From Jackrogersella multiformis (taxonomy: Eukaryota > Ascomycota > Sordariomycetes > Xylariales > Hypoxylaceae), in contig CADCXD010000009.1 in assembly GCA_902806575.1 (NCBI GenBank), forward strand, positions 2,666,001 through 2,730,000: 64,000 nt of DNA. Direction: 5' to 3'. This document shows, one piece after another, positions 12,201 through 23,879 of the stretch. How positions within the stretch are numbered: the first letter of the stretch is position 1; each line of letters opens with the position of its first letter. The notes under the pieces were generated by a model. The model made no database searches. It was given only the letters and a program-made list of their open reading frames with translations, and was not told where the DNA came from. The position numbers were made by a program, and so were the translations under genes.

Positions 12201-13212
12201 GTGTAAGAACCTTGTAATGCGATCAGGCCATTCATTAATTGATGACAATGAAAAAGCCATTCGAGTGGTCGAGTCGACGGACCATCCCACAAATTGGTAG
12301 CCTCGGATATTTGGAGCCACTGAGTAGGCTAGTTTTCTGGCAGCACCCCGAACTGCCTGAATTTAATCGTCGCTAAGGGCGCTTAGCGGAGAAATAAGAA
12401 ATTTAGGAAGGAGATGGACAAACCACCTAGTTTAGGCACCCCTAGGTCTGTCTGCTCTAATCTAAGAGCATCCGGTTCGATACTAGATTAACAAGCAGTA
12501 AGTTGTACCGTGTATGTATGTACTGAACGTAGTAGGTATCGGTTTATAGCGGACATATCGGGGGCTAGAATTATGGATAGTAAACCAAGATTCTAGTCCA
12601 TAATCTGGGCTATCCAGACCGTCGGGATTCGGCCACGATGAATTGTTGTACTATAACCTTTACTTGGTTCCTATATTGTACGAATGCATGATGCTTTCTC
12701 TGGCTGCTGTTACACTGATGAACCACATCGCTGGGTGGAATATTTGGTTTTGACTTCCACGCGAGATGAGATATTGGATCGCTAGTGGATGGATTCCATC
12801 GCCATTAGTTGACTTGGACTGCCAATTGTGCATACGAATCCCTGTTTGCGAGCTGCAAGATGCCAAGCCCATGTAGACTGGTTGGTTCCCCTATGTAAGG
12901 ATCAGGACTCATACTTCTTAAATAGCTTCGTTCTGGTGTTGTTTCGAATGAACTGCAAACTATAATTAGGAGTTAGATGTGAGGATTATACTATGTGCTG
13001 GTATTGTACATACCTAGTCTGCAAGTTCAACCGAATTATCGCTTACTGTTTCTACTAGGATGTTGATCTCATCCGTGAGGCTATGAGCAAGGGGTATACT
13101 TCCCTATGCATGCGCGAGATTTGGCGCGTCGTAGGGCCAGATTCGAACTCGGGAAAATATACCTGGTCTCGGGAATTCTTAACCGAGCGGAAATTGAAGT
13201 AATAGTTAGTGT

Positions 13213-13251
13213 ACCCAGGTAGGCACCTAGGCACCTAGGCACCTAGGTATG
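13213..13251. repeat. GCACCTAG tandem (three units) within CCTAGGTA motif
   Basis: Three consecutive 8-bp units of GCACCTAG-type sequence follow a CCCAGGTAG word and end in CCTAGGTATG. This is a tandem version of the dispersed palindromic motif. Confidence 0.7.
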
Positions 13252-13327
13252 TATTATGGTCGGTTCACCATTCACTGTTCAGCGACCTAGGATTCCCCTC
13301 CCTCCCTTGTTGTTCATTCTCATCATT

Positions 13328-13594
13328 TCAAAATAATCGAGGGTCCGAGATGCCAAACCAGGAATCCGAAATATTATGGCCTGTAACCGTACCTAGTATG
13401 TTGATACCTTGTGTACCTGTTGTATCAATCCAAACAAAGCCGTCCTCATGACCACTTGCTCTTACGTTATGTGCAGATTCACCCACCCACAGGCCTTGAG
13501 GGTCGTGCAACGTTTCTGTGTATATGAACTGGCGGTATCCGCGCCGCGAGGAGGTATTTTTGGATGTCCTTGCACCGTACGGGGAACTTATCAA
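13328..13594 (-). pseudogene. Possible gene remnant, 88-codon open frame
   Basis: The frame reads as a plausible globular peptide, with pieces such as RRGYRQFIYTETLHDPQG, ESAHNVRASGHEDGFVWIDT and ILGTVTGHNISDSWFG. It has no ATG at its upstream end (it opens just after a TAG and the first usable codon is TTG), no clear donor or acceptor was found, and it stands alone inside a desert. Amino-acid composition and codon choice look more coding-like than other orphan frames here. I do not recognise the family. It could be the last exon of an undetected gene or a decayed fragment. Confidence 0.25.
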
Positions 13595-14249
13595 AGGCGG
13601 GACAATGTTACGTGAAGGCCTCTACCACGTGTGACGACAGCGAATTGAGCAAGGGGTAAATCGAATAGGTAATCGAATATTCTTTTTTATGACGGAGTAG
13701 GCCCCGGAGGTCTTTCCCTGTGATGATGATATGTAAGATTTGATGAGGAAGCACGATGTTTTAAAAGTGATAGAAACATTAGATTAACAATGACTCTGGA
13801 GATAAATAGCTGGGAGGTGGTTCAATGCTCGCTAATAACTAGTAACTAATAACTAATAACCAATGATAGTGAAGATAATACGGATACGTATTATATACAT
13901 AGTAGGTACTCAGTTATCCATGGGCTAAAAATGAATACAACACTAGGTACACATACAAGACATGCATGTGTGTGTTGTAGTGTAGGTATGTGTTGTTGTA
14001 GGTGTATGAAGCGGTCAAGTCGAGACGAGGTTTGTGCTGTTTAAGAGTTGAAAGTGTAAGGAGTTAAAGGTGATTTAAAGCTTGAAACGTACCTACCTGG
14101 GGCCGCAAGTTTCAACGGGTCGCAGGGTTCCAAGATGCGACCCGAGACAAGACAAGACGGGAAGAGGGAAGAGCTTCCATTAAAAGATGACAAGATTCAA
14201 GAACTTCCAAGGTTATCTTGTATTGTGGGGATGAATAAGCTCTTAGAAT

Positions 14250-14449
14250 ACCTAGGTAGGTACCTAGGTATGCTCCGTACCTCTGCTTCTGTACTACCTA
14301 GGTACCTTTCTAAATACTTAGGTTTAGTTACGTACCTACATAGCTACCGTAGGTATGTGGTTACCTAGGTACCTATGTACAAGAGATCCGATGTATTTTA
14401 CCTGGGTACCCAGGTAGATACGTACATCCATACCTAGGTACCTAGGTAA
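14250..14449. repeat. Hotspot of CCTAGGTACC palindromes
   Basis: Within 200 bp there are at least five palindromic blocks: 14250-14270, 14294-14306, 14361-14374, 14400-14416 (CCTGGGTACCCAGG) and 14430-14448. They are separated by CGTACCTACATAG-like linkers. Each block can fold back on itself, and neighbouring blocks can pair with each other. Confidence 0.75.
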
Positions 14450-14939
14450 ACTCTTCTTCTTACCTCTTACGTCTTTGCCTTCAGGGCTCTTACCTCCCTG
14501 CCTCCTTTGCCCTAGGGAACAAGGTACCCAGTATGCGGAGAGTGGAGAGAACTGGTGGTGGGTGCGGTGGGGGTCGTGGTAATCAAACGAAAATGACGGT
14601 TTAGACGGCAATAAACTCCGCCGGTGTTGGCATCTGTGCTCAGCCCTTTGATGTTTCCAATGTTGCCATCCGGATGGTTGTCATCGATCTTGTCTTTCTA
14701 GTGTAAGTCCATTAAGTCTTAAATCTATTCCGGGGAGAAGGTAAGCAGGAACATACCTAGAATGTCCTGCGTACGGGATGGATATTATACTAAATCGGTG
14801 GCTTACCTACCTAGGTACTAGAGCCGGCCATTAGTACACGGACGCAGCGAAATATATTGGATGCTGCCCATGTGGTGGATTCGGTTGATGTAAATATCTG
14901 CAAGGTGACGAGAGGGAGGTCGTTGGCAAGGCATACATG

Positions 14940-15660
14940 TAATTAATACATGTACTTGAGTACTTAAGTAATCGCTAAAGACATCTTAATGTTTTTCTTT
15001 AAATGTTTTTTTTAACGTTGATCCATAATAACCCCTGGTTCCCGTTGATTACTAACAAGCATGACCTTGCAATTATTATTTTTGTATGTAATGTACTTAA
15101 CATTTAATATGATTCTATAAAAGCCGGTACTTAAGTCACGAGCTATTCTCAGCTTTGACCGTTTCAAAAAATTGTTTGAATAAAGAGGCTATTATTAAGC
15201 TTATATCCGAACATAAATATTGACTATTAACACATGGTTTTAATCACTTATATTAGAATAGATACCGGCCAATCTTATCGTCAAAAACACTTAAAACTCA
15301 CCGAAGCTTATGTTCTTGAAATTCTTATGACCATCACAATCTGTTTCATGCTACTTAGAGTGTACCTACTTAAGGTCGATTAATCAATCATGTTGATTTT
15401 ATCAGTGTCAAAGACATTTTGAGTGCCTGATATAACCGCAAACAGACAAGCGTATAGTCAAAGCTAAAGTTTCCCTCCCGGCTTATCGAATTGAAGTTTT
15501 TTTTAGTCAATAATTTGTTACATCTAGTCACAACTTTATTAGCTTAACAGCTTGTCAAACTCGGTCTTACAAATAGAAGTTATAAGAGACGATAGAGATC
15601 ATAATGTTAATAACTTAATAAAGCTTAAGTTAAGGCAGTGAGCAACGTACATTGAAAGCC
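14940..15660. other. AT-rich tract, possible decayed repeat
   Basis: The base composition drops sharply here, with many TTAA, TTTAAT and CTTAAG words and few CpG or GC-rich words, and no open frame of note. This is the look of an old repeat eroded by C-to-T changes in a filamentous ascomycete, but no terminal repeats or coding remnant can be read, so the origin is inferred only. Confidence 0.3.
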
Positions 15661-17259
15661 GAAACTTAACATCATATCTTGTCCTACCTACTATCCGCTA
15701 TCTAGGTACCTAGGTATCTTGCCTCTTTGGGACTGGTTCCTATTGGAAGGTTTCCTTACAAGGAACAGGTATGTAGTGTAGAGAGAAAAAGGTCAAAAAA
15801 TTTCATCGGCCAACCACGATTCGGCCAGTAGAATACTACCTAATCTGTGCTCCATTAAAAAGACACCATCGTCGTCAGTCCACCAACCCAGGTCTACCAG
15901 GAGTACCTAGGTAGCAGGGAGTTTAACAAGGACCACACCAAGGGGGAAAGAACAATCAAGTCCCAATCTTTTATTTCTTTCCTGTCGCTCGCGCGACTAT
16001 TATGTACTTGACCTACTGTGGCTTCTACACTACCTGGGTACTTAGAAGTTATCTACTGGCTGGGCAAGTGTGTAATAGCGGGTTTAAAAGTACCTACCTA
16101 GTAGGTAACATATCCGTAGTGTACTGGTTAGGTAGCCATCAGGTAACTATTACCTTTATAGACGGAGTACCCCTAGTATTAATCGTGAACACGATGGACC
16201 TATTACCTAGGTACCTAGGCATGCATAGATATTGCAGGGCATGTGTACATACATAGTACATGCCCAGACGTAAAACAGGTACATACCTAAGCATGTACAT
16301 AGTATTCTACCTCTTGACCAACTAAACCCCCCATTCCCCCATTCTGACCCGGTCTGGTTGATCAACTACCTAGGTACACTTGTCCCCTCCGATAATTTCT
16401 CTTATTACTCCTATTAATTACTTGAAGAGTAGACCATCTCCCGTTACCGTTGCCGCCTCCCTTTTCCTAACCCACGTCTCGTCCCCCCGTCGCGTGTGTG
16501 TTGCGCAATTCTGTGTGGTGCAGTCTTTTCTTTTTTTCCAATTTTCTAAATTTCTTTTCTCCTCCCTCATAGAACAGGGCGAATATCCCGTCGCCAAACC
16601 GAACAGAACAGGTGTCGCCTAAAAATAAGAATAGTTGGGCTAAAGATTTTGGTAAGTCGCGAAACGAGACATTTTATTTTGATTTTTTTTCAGTTGATTT
16701 GAATTTCTTTTGAGTTTGTCGTCCCTTTTTCCTTCCCGGCCCCTCTCGCGCCGCAACTTTTGTGGGAGGCTCTTGTATCGACGCGCTCAGTGCATGAGAT
16801 GGCAGCGACTACAAAGCAACCGAGGTCTAAACTTAAATTTTTGTTTTGTTTTCTTTAGTTGGTTCCATGTTTTAGAATTTTGTTTCTTTGGCAGTGCCAA
16901 CTCTCGATTTATACGGTTTTGTACGGTCAAGAACGATTCTATGAAGAGGAAAGAGGAAAGAGGAAATATTGCACGTGAATAGAAACCAAACCCTCGTATC
17001 TCATATCTTCATCTCGGAGACCTCTCTTCTTACACAAAGCATCGATCGTCGCATCACTCAATAGAGCCCACATCCTGCTATGTATTATATCAACCGTCAG
17101 ACTCGGTCATGACAAAGCTGACCCTAAATACTCTACAGGACTAGCAATTTTCTTCCTCCGCATATCACCAATCCACAATCTCCATCAGGTCGAGAAGAGT
17201 CTAGCCAGGGCACGAATAGCGTCTAAATAACCGTACCGAGTTATATTTGCCGAGACAAT

Positions 17260-19009
17260 ATGTCGCAGCAGTACTACGGAGATTCGCAATGGCCCGGCAC
17301 GGGTCCTTCGCAATCTACTTGGGACCATCAAACTCCTCCGCCACCACCGGCGCGATCTGGTAAGGCTCCAAGACCCTCATCAACGGATGGAACCGTCAGA
17401 AAGTATCGTTATTAACTCTGCCGTTCTAAGGTACCAACTCTACAAACCCACCCCAGGTCGAGTCGATCGCCTTTGCCTGCCAATTTGAGGGTACGTAAAT
17501 CCCCGATAGGGATACAATTTGAGGAAGGCGCATATTTCAAGATGCGTCGCGCGGCTGGGAGGGCCTTTGAAAGTTCTATATCATAAATCCATGAATATTG
17601 GTTGGGACGGTTCTTGCGCATGACGATGTTACCTTCTTACTACGTTTCGATGCTGACGATATTGATTAATAGAGGTTGACCGGGCGATCGACAATCTAGT
17701 GAAGAGCGGGAAGATGTACGGTCAGCAGAGTCGACGTGAGTTCACACCAACCACGGTTCGAAAGGGGGAAAAGGCGTACTTAGGTACTGAGAGAGGTCGG
17801 AAATTCGGGGGAGCTTTTCAAAGAGAGGTGCTAATTGGTATGTAGATGGTCGAGTTGCATCTGGGCATGGACCGAGACCGCATTCCCTGGAGTTTGGCGA
17901 CCCGCGTGCCGGTCATCCTGGCCCAAATCTGCAAAACTTCTATGCCGCGCAACGACACCAACCTTCGCGCGGCTCCAACGAGGCGGAGCAGATGATGCAG
18001 GCCAAGCGGAGGATGGCGGCTCAACGGGAGCGTGATCTTCGCAACTATCATCAAGAGCAGCAATATAACCGAAGTAGGCCTCCCTCTTCTGTATAGCACA
18101 AGACTTGCCGAACAATTCAAAAGAAAATTCATTCGGCGGAGTCAACCTGTTCCATGTCTCTCCCCTGACTTCACGCGCGATGTTTCTATCATGTCTCTTG
18201 AGTTCCCGTAAAAAGAAATCTGGTTTCGACATGCTACGATGCCTCAAACCACTACATCCGCAAAACTTTTGCGAACAATACGCTAACCTTCCATCTCTAT
18301 AGATGTCCTCGGTGATCTGTCGTACACCAGCAAACCTGACCGCACTCTGAGCCCTGGTAGCATGTCGGAAGACGAACGTCGCGATCTTATTGCACGTCAG
18401 CGCAGCGCGCTTTTCGGTGAAGGTAGCTATTCTGACGAGTCCAGCGTCGGCCGGACTAGTTTGCCAACCGGTACTTCTGGCCATCGTGGTCCTTCCCCTA
18501 TGTCCTATGACTTCGGGCGACCAAACGCGACCAACGCCGCCGAAGGCGCATCTGCTGAGGCGCAGGGCCTGTCTCGTGCCAACAGCAATTCTAGTCCTCA
18601 GTCGAACCCGCCAGCCAATATTGGCATTTTTGACAGCGCTGTCGGCCAACAGGCTAATCGAACCAGCAACTCGTCCCCGACCGGGGGTTCCCCTCCTCGA
18701 ACTGGAGGAGCCTCGAAGTCGATTCAAACTGGTGGCGCAGTGGCCCCTATCGGCACGCGTCCATCAGCGACTTCACAGGTGTCGAACCCAGCGCTGAATA
18801 AGCGCTCCACCACCCCTCTACCGTCACCTCTAAGCCATGGCTTCTCGGCTTCGGGTAATGGTGAGGATTCCGGCCAAGGTGCTTCGACTGCCGGTGGTCC
18901 TTCAAACCCACCAAGCGCCGCAGCAGATGGGTACAACGGATGGGGCAACCGCTCAGGCGTCTGGGGAAACAAGTCAAGCTTAGGAGTTCAGGCGAGTGTT
19001 TGGGGTTAG
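17260..19009 (+). CDS. Conserved hydrophilic fungal protein, unknown function, five exons
   Basis: Predicted exons are 17260-17359, 17431-17490, 17673-17735, 17846-18073 and 18303-19009 (385 residues). Every junction is GT-AG with consistent phase 1, and the joins produce continuous family-like sequence, for example QFEEVDRAIDNLVKSGKMYG across exons 2-3 and QEQQYNRNVLGDLSYTSKPD across exons 4-5. The N-terminus is Gln/Pro-rich. A short conserved region follows at about residues 48-70, then a strongly charged helix at about 117-150 (QAKRRMAAQRERDLRN) and a second conserved element, LIARQRSALFGEG, at about 179-191. The tail is Ser/Gly/Pro-rich and ends in repeated WGN/WG motifs. I recognise this arrangement from unannotated Pezizomycotina proteins only. 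The composition hints at an RNA- or complex-associated protein, but that is inference. The last exon alone would look like a 215-residue gene. Confidence 0.88.
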
Positions 19010-22000
19010 GACCCAAAGCAACGCTTTGATCACCTGAAGTATTTTGAGTCGGGTCTTTTTTAAAGTACAAATGGGAAGCCGATGCTGGGAGGGCGCAGGA
19101 GAAGTATTATGATGATTGAATCAGCACAAAACTCGGTGTTCAGGTCGGTTGGGCATAGGCGAGGGATACGTATATCCAGCATGAGCATGGGTGTTTAGGC
19201 CTTTGACGACATGGAAACAAAGATTTGGTAAAATAGGGGTGGAAAACATTATTCTGTTCGGAGTTCGTCGCGTTCCTGTTTTTATTTTTCGGCCTACGAT
19301 ACCTTTTTTCGACCATTTCTCTTATTCCCCCGAGGCATCTAGTCACTTCACTTCTACTTGAGACCATACGACACCTACGCGAGAACGATATATAAGACGT
19401 CTTGTTCTCTTACTTGTACCTGCAAAGGTTCGGCCGGACGGAAATACTACGAAAGGAGAACAGGAAATTTTTTTGGTAATGGTATGGCAATGATACAAGG
19501 TTAAGGGCATGGGGTGGTTTGCGTTTACCGGTTGAAGTTTCGGTCTCTTCTCTAGTTCTCTACCCTCGTTCGAGGTTGGCGTACCTTCACGGATCCGGCA
19601 CGGGTTTTTTTCCTCGACTCAACTACACCAAGAAGTATTTGGGGATTGGTCTCCTATCAGCAATTCTCCACGGAGTCATGTTCTCGGCGGCGATTGCTTA
19701 TTTATTCAGCACCCTAATTGCATCAGCCAATATATCAGTCCAGACGCTACTCAGAATACCGGACGTGGTACTAGATCGAGGCAGCATTGGGGAGGCCATG
19801 GCCATCCTTGCGAGACAGGATTAGCAACCAACCACCCAACAGGAATACTTGCAGGTTATATCCGTTTGTGCTGGGGTGGAGTTTAATGAAAAAGATCAAA
19901 AGCCAAGCAACCGTTTTTTTTCTATTTTAATCTCGAACGGGTCATTTATAGACATTCGAGGTACGGCCAAGGGTTTACACTGCAACCGGAGAAGAGGTAT
20001 GACTGGTGTCCCATACTTACATACGGGGAATGGGTATTTTATCATCCAGTGAAGGGGTGTTTTCAGGGGCGGCATGGCGGTGTTTTTCTCCTCGAATTTA
20101 AAAGGGTCGGTTAATGGAAGCAGGTTGTGTGTAGAGAGGGATATTATTTCCCTCCCTTTTTTTTCTCGTCTCGTCGGTGTGTGTAAGCATTAGGGAGGGG
20201 GGAGGGGGGGCTTTTGAGTCATCACGTTCCGCATCAGGGAGTTTGGCACATCGATTCGGCATCACAAATGGCAGCAGCAAAAGGCACCCGGCAGCAAATC
20301 TTGGCATTGTACTTCGTTTCTTCTCTCCGGTTAATGGATTCCCCCTTACGTGAATGAATTCTGGCGTGCGAGTGGGTGAGGCGTGATGGTAAGATATGAT
20401 TGATGTTTGAAGCTTCACTCAATATCAAGAGTAGATTCATCGGGTTGGGCGTAGTGATCAACGGGGAGAGGTTGTGGTGAGTGTAGATATCCGTGAAACA
20501 CGCTTGATGAGGTCTGAAGTAGTCTGCGTCGATGCAGTGGTTATGGTAACTCTACTGCTTCACTAGGGTGTTCCTTCGACTTAGACACAACGCCCGTTTG
20601 TATTCTATACATTTATCTAGGTGAGTTGTTCTGAGGGTAGTTGCCTCGTAGTTGTTGAGTGGGATGTATATCTATCTACCTTGGATATACCTACCTTCCT
20701 TTGTAGCGTCTCCTTTTTTCCTCATTTCCGTAGTTGGAGCTAGGCTATGGTGTGCAGTGTAAATCTACCGCCAAGGACAATATTAAGACAAGTCTTGTCC
20801 TTAAGGTGTAGGGGGGTATAAAAAGATAATCGAGATCAAGGTTGAGGTCAAGGGTTGATGTAACAGTTTGTGAATGGTGTAACCTGATGGTAATGGGAGA
20901 TAGTCGAGTTAGTGTTGATGAGGTAAGTCGGTAGATAATATACGATATAAACAAGACTTCCAGGGTCTTAAGATGAGGTTCAACTTCAGTAATTAGGCAT
21001 GTATGAAAGGATAGCAAAGGACAGGAAAAGGAAGGAAGGTGAGCTGGGAGAGTTCACAGAAGTTCACAAAATCAAAGTTATGCCACATGCCGGAGAGCAA
21101 AAGGAGGAAACAAATTGGTCCCAGGGAGATTCGAACTCCTGACCTTCGCGCCGAAGCGTGCGGCGCGGTGCTCTATCCAGCTGAGCTTTAAGATCTAACA
21201 GTTGAGAAATTGCTTTTCTCCAGATGAGATACCGCCGTGTTGGCACTACTTATAATGCTTGTCTCGATGGAAGCTCAGTGAAGTAGATGACGGCTCGGGG
21301 TAGTTGCGTTATGCCCTTTAGGTAGAGGTTTAGGCATATGAAAAGGGGAAGGACTAAGGTGCCTCCTGCTTGAAAAGGGGTCCATTGTTGGGTCTTAGAG
21401 CAGTATCTGGCTGCTGTAAGATGATGGGGCATCTTTGACCGGGAATTTCACTTTCTGCTTCACCATTCTCTTAAGTTGGTAAAATTCTGCACAGCTCTTT
21501 GAAACCCCTTTTTTGCCTAGATGCTCATATCTTTTTCTACCATTATCGCCAATAAATTGAACCTAAGCTTATGCCGGTACAGAAAGCTGTCATGCTTGTC
21601 ATAGCCCGTTAATCGTGTCTATTTTATGAACAGCGTTAGCATTTAAAGATCAGCTAGTTAATTATATACACTATATATCTCCCCTTTTTCTATCGTTTAC
21701 GCCCACCTATTGCTCATTAAATATTTATATACATACCGAACCCCCACCCGTACAGCCCTTTAAACAAACCTGACCGACTATATTGAAGCTTACTTATAAA
21801 TACAACCCGGCATCTTACTGATTTGTGTCAGTCTCCTTACATAAAAACTAGAATAATCTAGATAGTGGCTGAGTGAATGAATAAATATAGACCTGCCAGT
21901 TGGCTTGTTATTTATATGATCAAGCACCTTGATTCAACCCATGAGTTTGCTTTCGTAGTTTTCCGTGCTGTTGACTGTTGTCAAGGGTATATGTGTCGTA

Positions 22001-22952
22001 TCTGGCAGCATGGGATACCAGTAAAGCACATAGTCTCCCAGTAACGCGGGTAGAATAGGATGATATGGTGAAAGAACTTTACCATTCAGAGCTTTGGAGT
22101 TAAATAAATTTAAATAGGTATCTTGTTAATCATATAGCCGTTGTTCTCGCTACTAGCATGCTAAGGGATAGACATTTATTTATACCTTAAGGCCACGTCG
22201 GTATCCCTTAAAACCTAACTCCTCACTATCATGTCTAAGCTCATCTCTCGACTCGGGTAGGCTTGTTTTGATTTACCAAGCAAGATAAGCGGTGTATCTA
22301 CCTAGTAGGTAACATAACCAGGATAAAACTTAACATCGAGGTAGTTAAGTGAGATACTGCGTACGCGTTCAATATTAACCTAGGTAATAAAGGATGAGTG
22401 ATCTTCCACACGTACCTCTAAATCGGTGGTGTCTGGGATCTCCAACAACTCATAAGGTGCATACGTATACCCTGATAGATGACGAGTAACCCAATGTTCC
22501 CCAGCCCCCTTGGTTCCACCCTGAATTAACACCACGAATCAATCGCTCGAGAAATATGATGTCACGGGCAAAACCAAGGAATAAAAGTGAAGGATTGGAA
22601 CGCTCTGCCGGGCCAAAAGGGCTCCGGGAAAGTGGTGTATTTACAGGAGTGAAGAGCGGGTCTCACTTAGCTGGAGGTAGCTCCGATACGGAGGCTATAC
22701 AGCCTGCGACATATGAAATTCGGTACGGCAACTCGCCGAGCTAGCATTCCCCTGAGGGTATTCGATATAATTCAATATATAGCTTGGCCGGTTTTGGCCA
22801 AGTCCGGCGCTATGGGTATCTACTCCGCGCGAGCTCCAAATCAGCAGAGCCCACTCCCCTCCGACATTCGAGCCATCGTACATCTCGCCAATGCTGCTAG
22901 CTTACATCGTAACACATGCATCCATCACGCTGTAGTCATCTTGGGCCGCCGA
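19010..22952. other. Intergenic region between convergent genes
   Basis: It separates the 3' ends of the 17260 gene (plus) and the 22953 gene (minus). The first 1 kb is likely 3'UTR or flank: two frames stay open at 19519-19880 but neither has a clear start or family signal. A tRNA-like element sits at 21116-21195. The segment from about 21450 to 22350 is AT-rich with CCTAGTAGGTA-type motifs. No other gene is seen. Confidence 0.45.
21116..21195 (-). tRNA. Degenerate tRNA-like gene, anticodon not assignable
   Basis: The minus strand has a good D arm (GCTC-AGCTGGATA-GAGC) and a T arm with loop TTCGAAT, and ends with acceptor TGGGACC plus A. The 5' acceptor GATCTTA pairs with one mismatch and two G-T pairs; GGTCCCA would be perfect. 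The outermost T-stem pair is A-C. The anticodon arm keeps four or five pairs (CCGCG with CGCGA) but encloses 13 nt (positions 32 on read CCGCACGCTTCGG) instead of 7 and lacks the usual T33. It may be a pseudogene or carry a tiny intron. The acceptor looks like the Ile type. Confidence 0.55.
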
Positions 22953-23879
22953 TCAGAAGCCGAGCACCGCGGCGGCGGCGTTCAGGTCCATCACGTCGTC
23001 CGCGCGAAGCGCCTTCGCGGCCCATACCACCGTGCCCCTTCCGTCGACGGCGAACAGGCCAGCCTGTTGCCACTTATTTCCCAGGACCGTCGACGGGCCC
23101 TCGGCTGCGCCGTCTGGCGGCGATCCCGCCCCTGCCGCGTTCGCGCCAGCAGCGCCGTCTTGGCTGAGAGTCCCTGTCCGCTGCAGGGAGTTGGCCACCT
23201 TTATGCCCAGCCAGCCCTTCTCCTTCCAGCCCTGCACCTGCGTGGTGGGGTTGAACATGTACCACATGCTGCCGAGGCCGAGACCCCACGCGGCGTAGAT
23301 GGCGCGGTCCTCGTCGATGACCATCTCGATGTTCCACGCGCCGCCCAGTATGTCGACCCATTTCCGCGTCGCCTCGCGCGAGGAGTGTGACACGGCGATG
23401 CAGGTGAGTCTGCCTTGGTTCTTGATTGCGAGGTCTCGGAGAGCTAAGAAAGATTTTTGTGCAACTGCGAAGTCAACCTAGTTAGCGAGTGATCCATACG
23501 CGGTAAGCTATAGGATATTATAGCAGTAGGGGCGAGCCATACAAGCGCATCCGACGCAGCGCAGGAAGAGGACGACGACCGGTCTCCCGCCGCCGAACGT
23601 GAGCTGGCGATCTCGGTCTAGAGGTGCTAAGTCTCCCGGCTTGGGACATTCGGCTACGGGAACCGGTGGCGGAACAGGCGACAGCCAAGCTTGCGCTGTG
23701 AGCGGGAGTTTCTTGGTGTTCATCCAGGCCGGCCACCCGGAATTGGATTCCTCTAAATCGTCGAGACCAGGCAAGGAGCCGTCGTTGGATTTACTGGATT
23801 TGGACGAAGAGAAGTTAAGAGCGTCGCCAGACAACCCGGCCTTCCGCATGGCCAATTTCGCAGTCAAGCTTGCGAACAT
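22953..23879 (-). CDS. Thioredoxin-fold AhpC/TSA-like (PRXL2-type) protein
   Basis: Predicted exons are 23879-23543 and 23464-22953 (282 residues); the 78-bp intron runs from GTATGG to CGCAG. Splicing restores FLRCVGCAFAQKSFLALRDL, matching the AhpC-TSA_2 family core, where the usual text is FLRHxGCPFAEK. The CxxC-like pair is at residues 108 and 111. Downstream blocks CIAVSHSSREAT, DEDRAIYAAWGLG and QQAGLFAVDGRGTVVWAAKA follow the family order. Members have a peroxiredoxin/thioredoxin fold and are presumed redox proteins; the fungal substrate is unknown. The N-terminal 60 residues are Ser/Lys/Asp-rich, with no signal peptide. An Ala/Gly-rich insert (about residues 215-235) interrupts the domain. 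An upstream hydrophobic extension of the open frame (to 24002) is AT-rich and I reject it in favour of ATG 23879. Confidence 0.88.

Larger units (their letters stand above)
8030..17259. other. 9.2-kb gene-poor, motif-rich region
   Basis: I find no gene I can defend here. It should hold the promoter of the transporter at its left end and a long pyrimidine-rich leader of the 17260 gene at its right end (about 16380-17259, with C/T-rich and T-rich tracts). CCTAGGTACC-type palindromes are abundant, densest at 9252-9286, 13213-13251, 14250-14449 and 16204-16222. The stretch at about 14940-15660 is strikingly AT-rich with scattered TTAA and CTTAAG words. It could be a decayed, C-to-T mutated repeat, but no transposase fragment is readable. 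Confidence 0.45.

Noticed and set aside
13108..13200. Possible Ser/Leu-type tRNA fragment (minus strand, TTCGAATCTGG and GGTTAAG words)
   Set aside because: The T stem has mismatches, the D-arm core reads differently from CCGAGCGG on the expected strand and no acceptor pairing is found; at best a remnant.
19519..19824. 101-codon frame with a hydrophobic segment after the 17260 gene
   Set aside because: It starts at TTG, an overlapping frame is equally open, and it sits where a 3'UTR is expected; no family recognised.
22713..23390. 225-codon plus-strand frame
   Set aside because: Antisense to the AhpC/TSA-like gene exon 2, which has clear family sequence on the minus strand.
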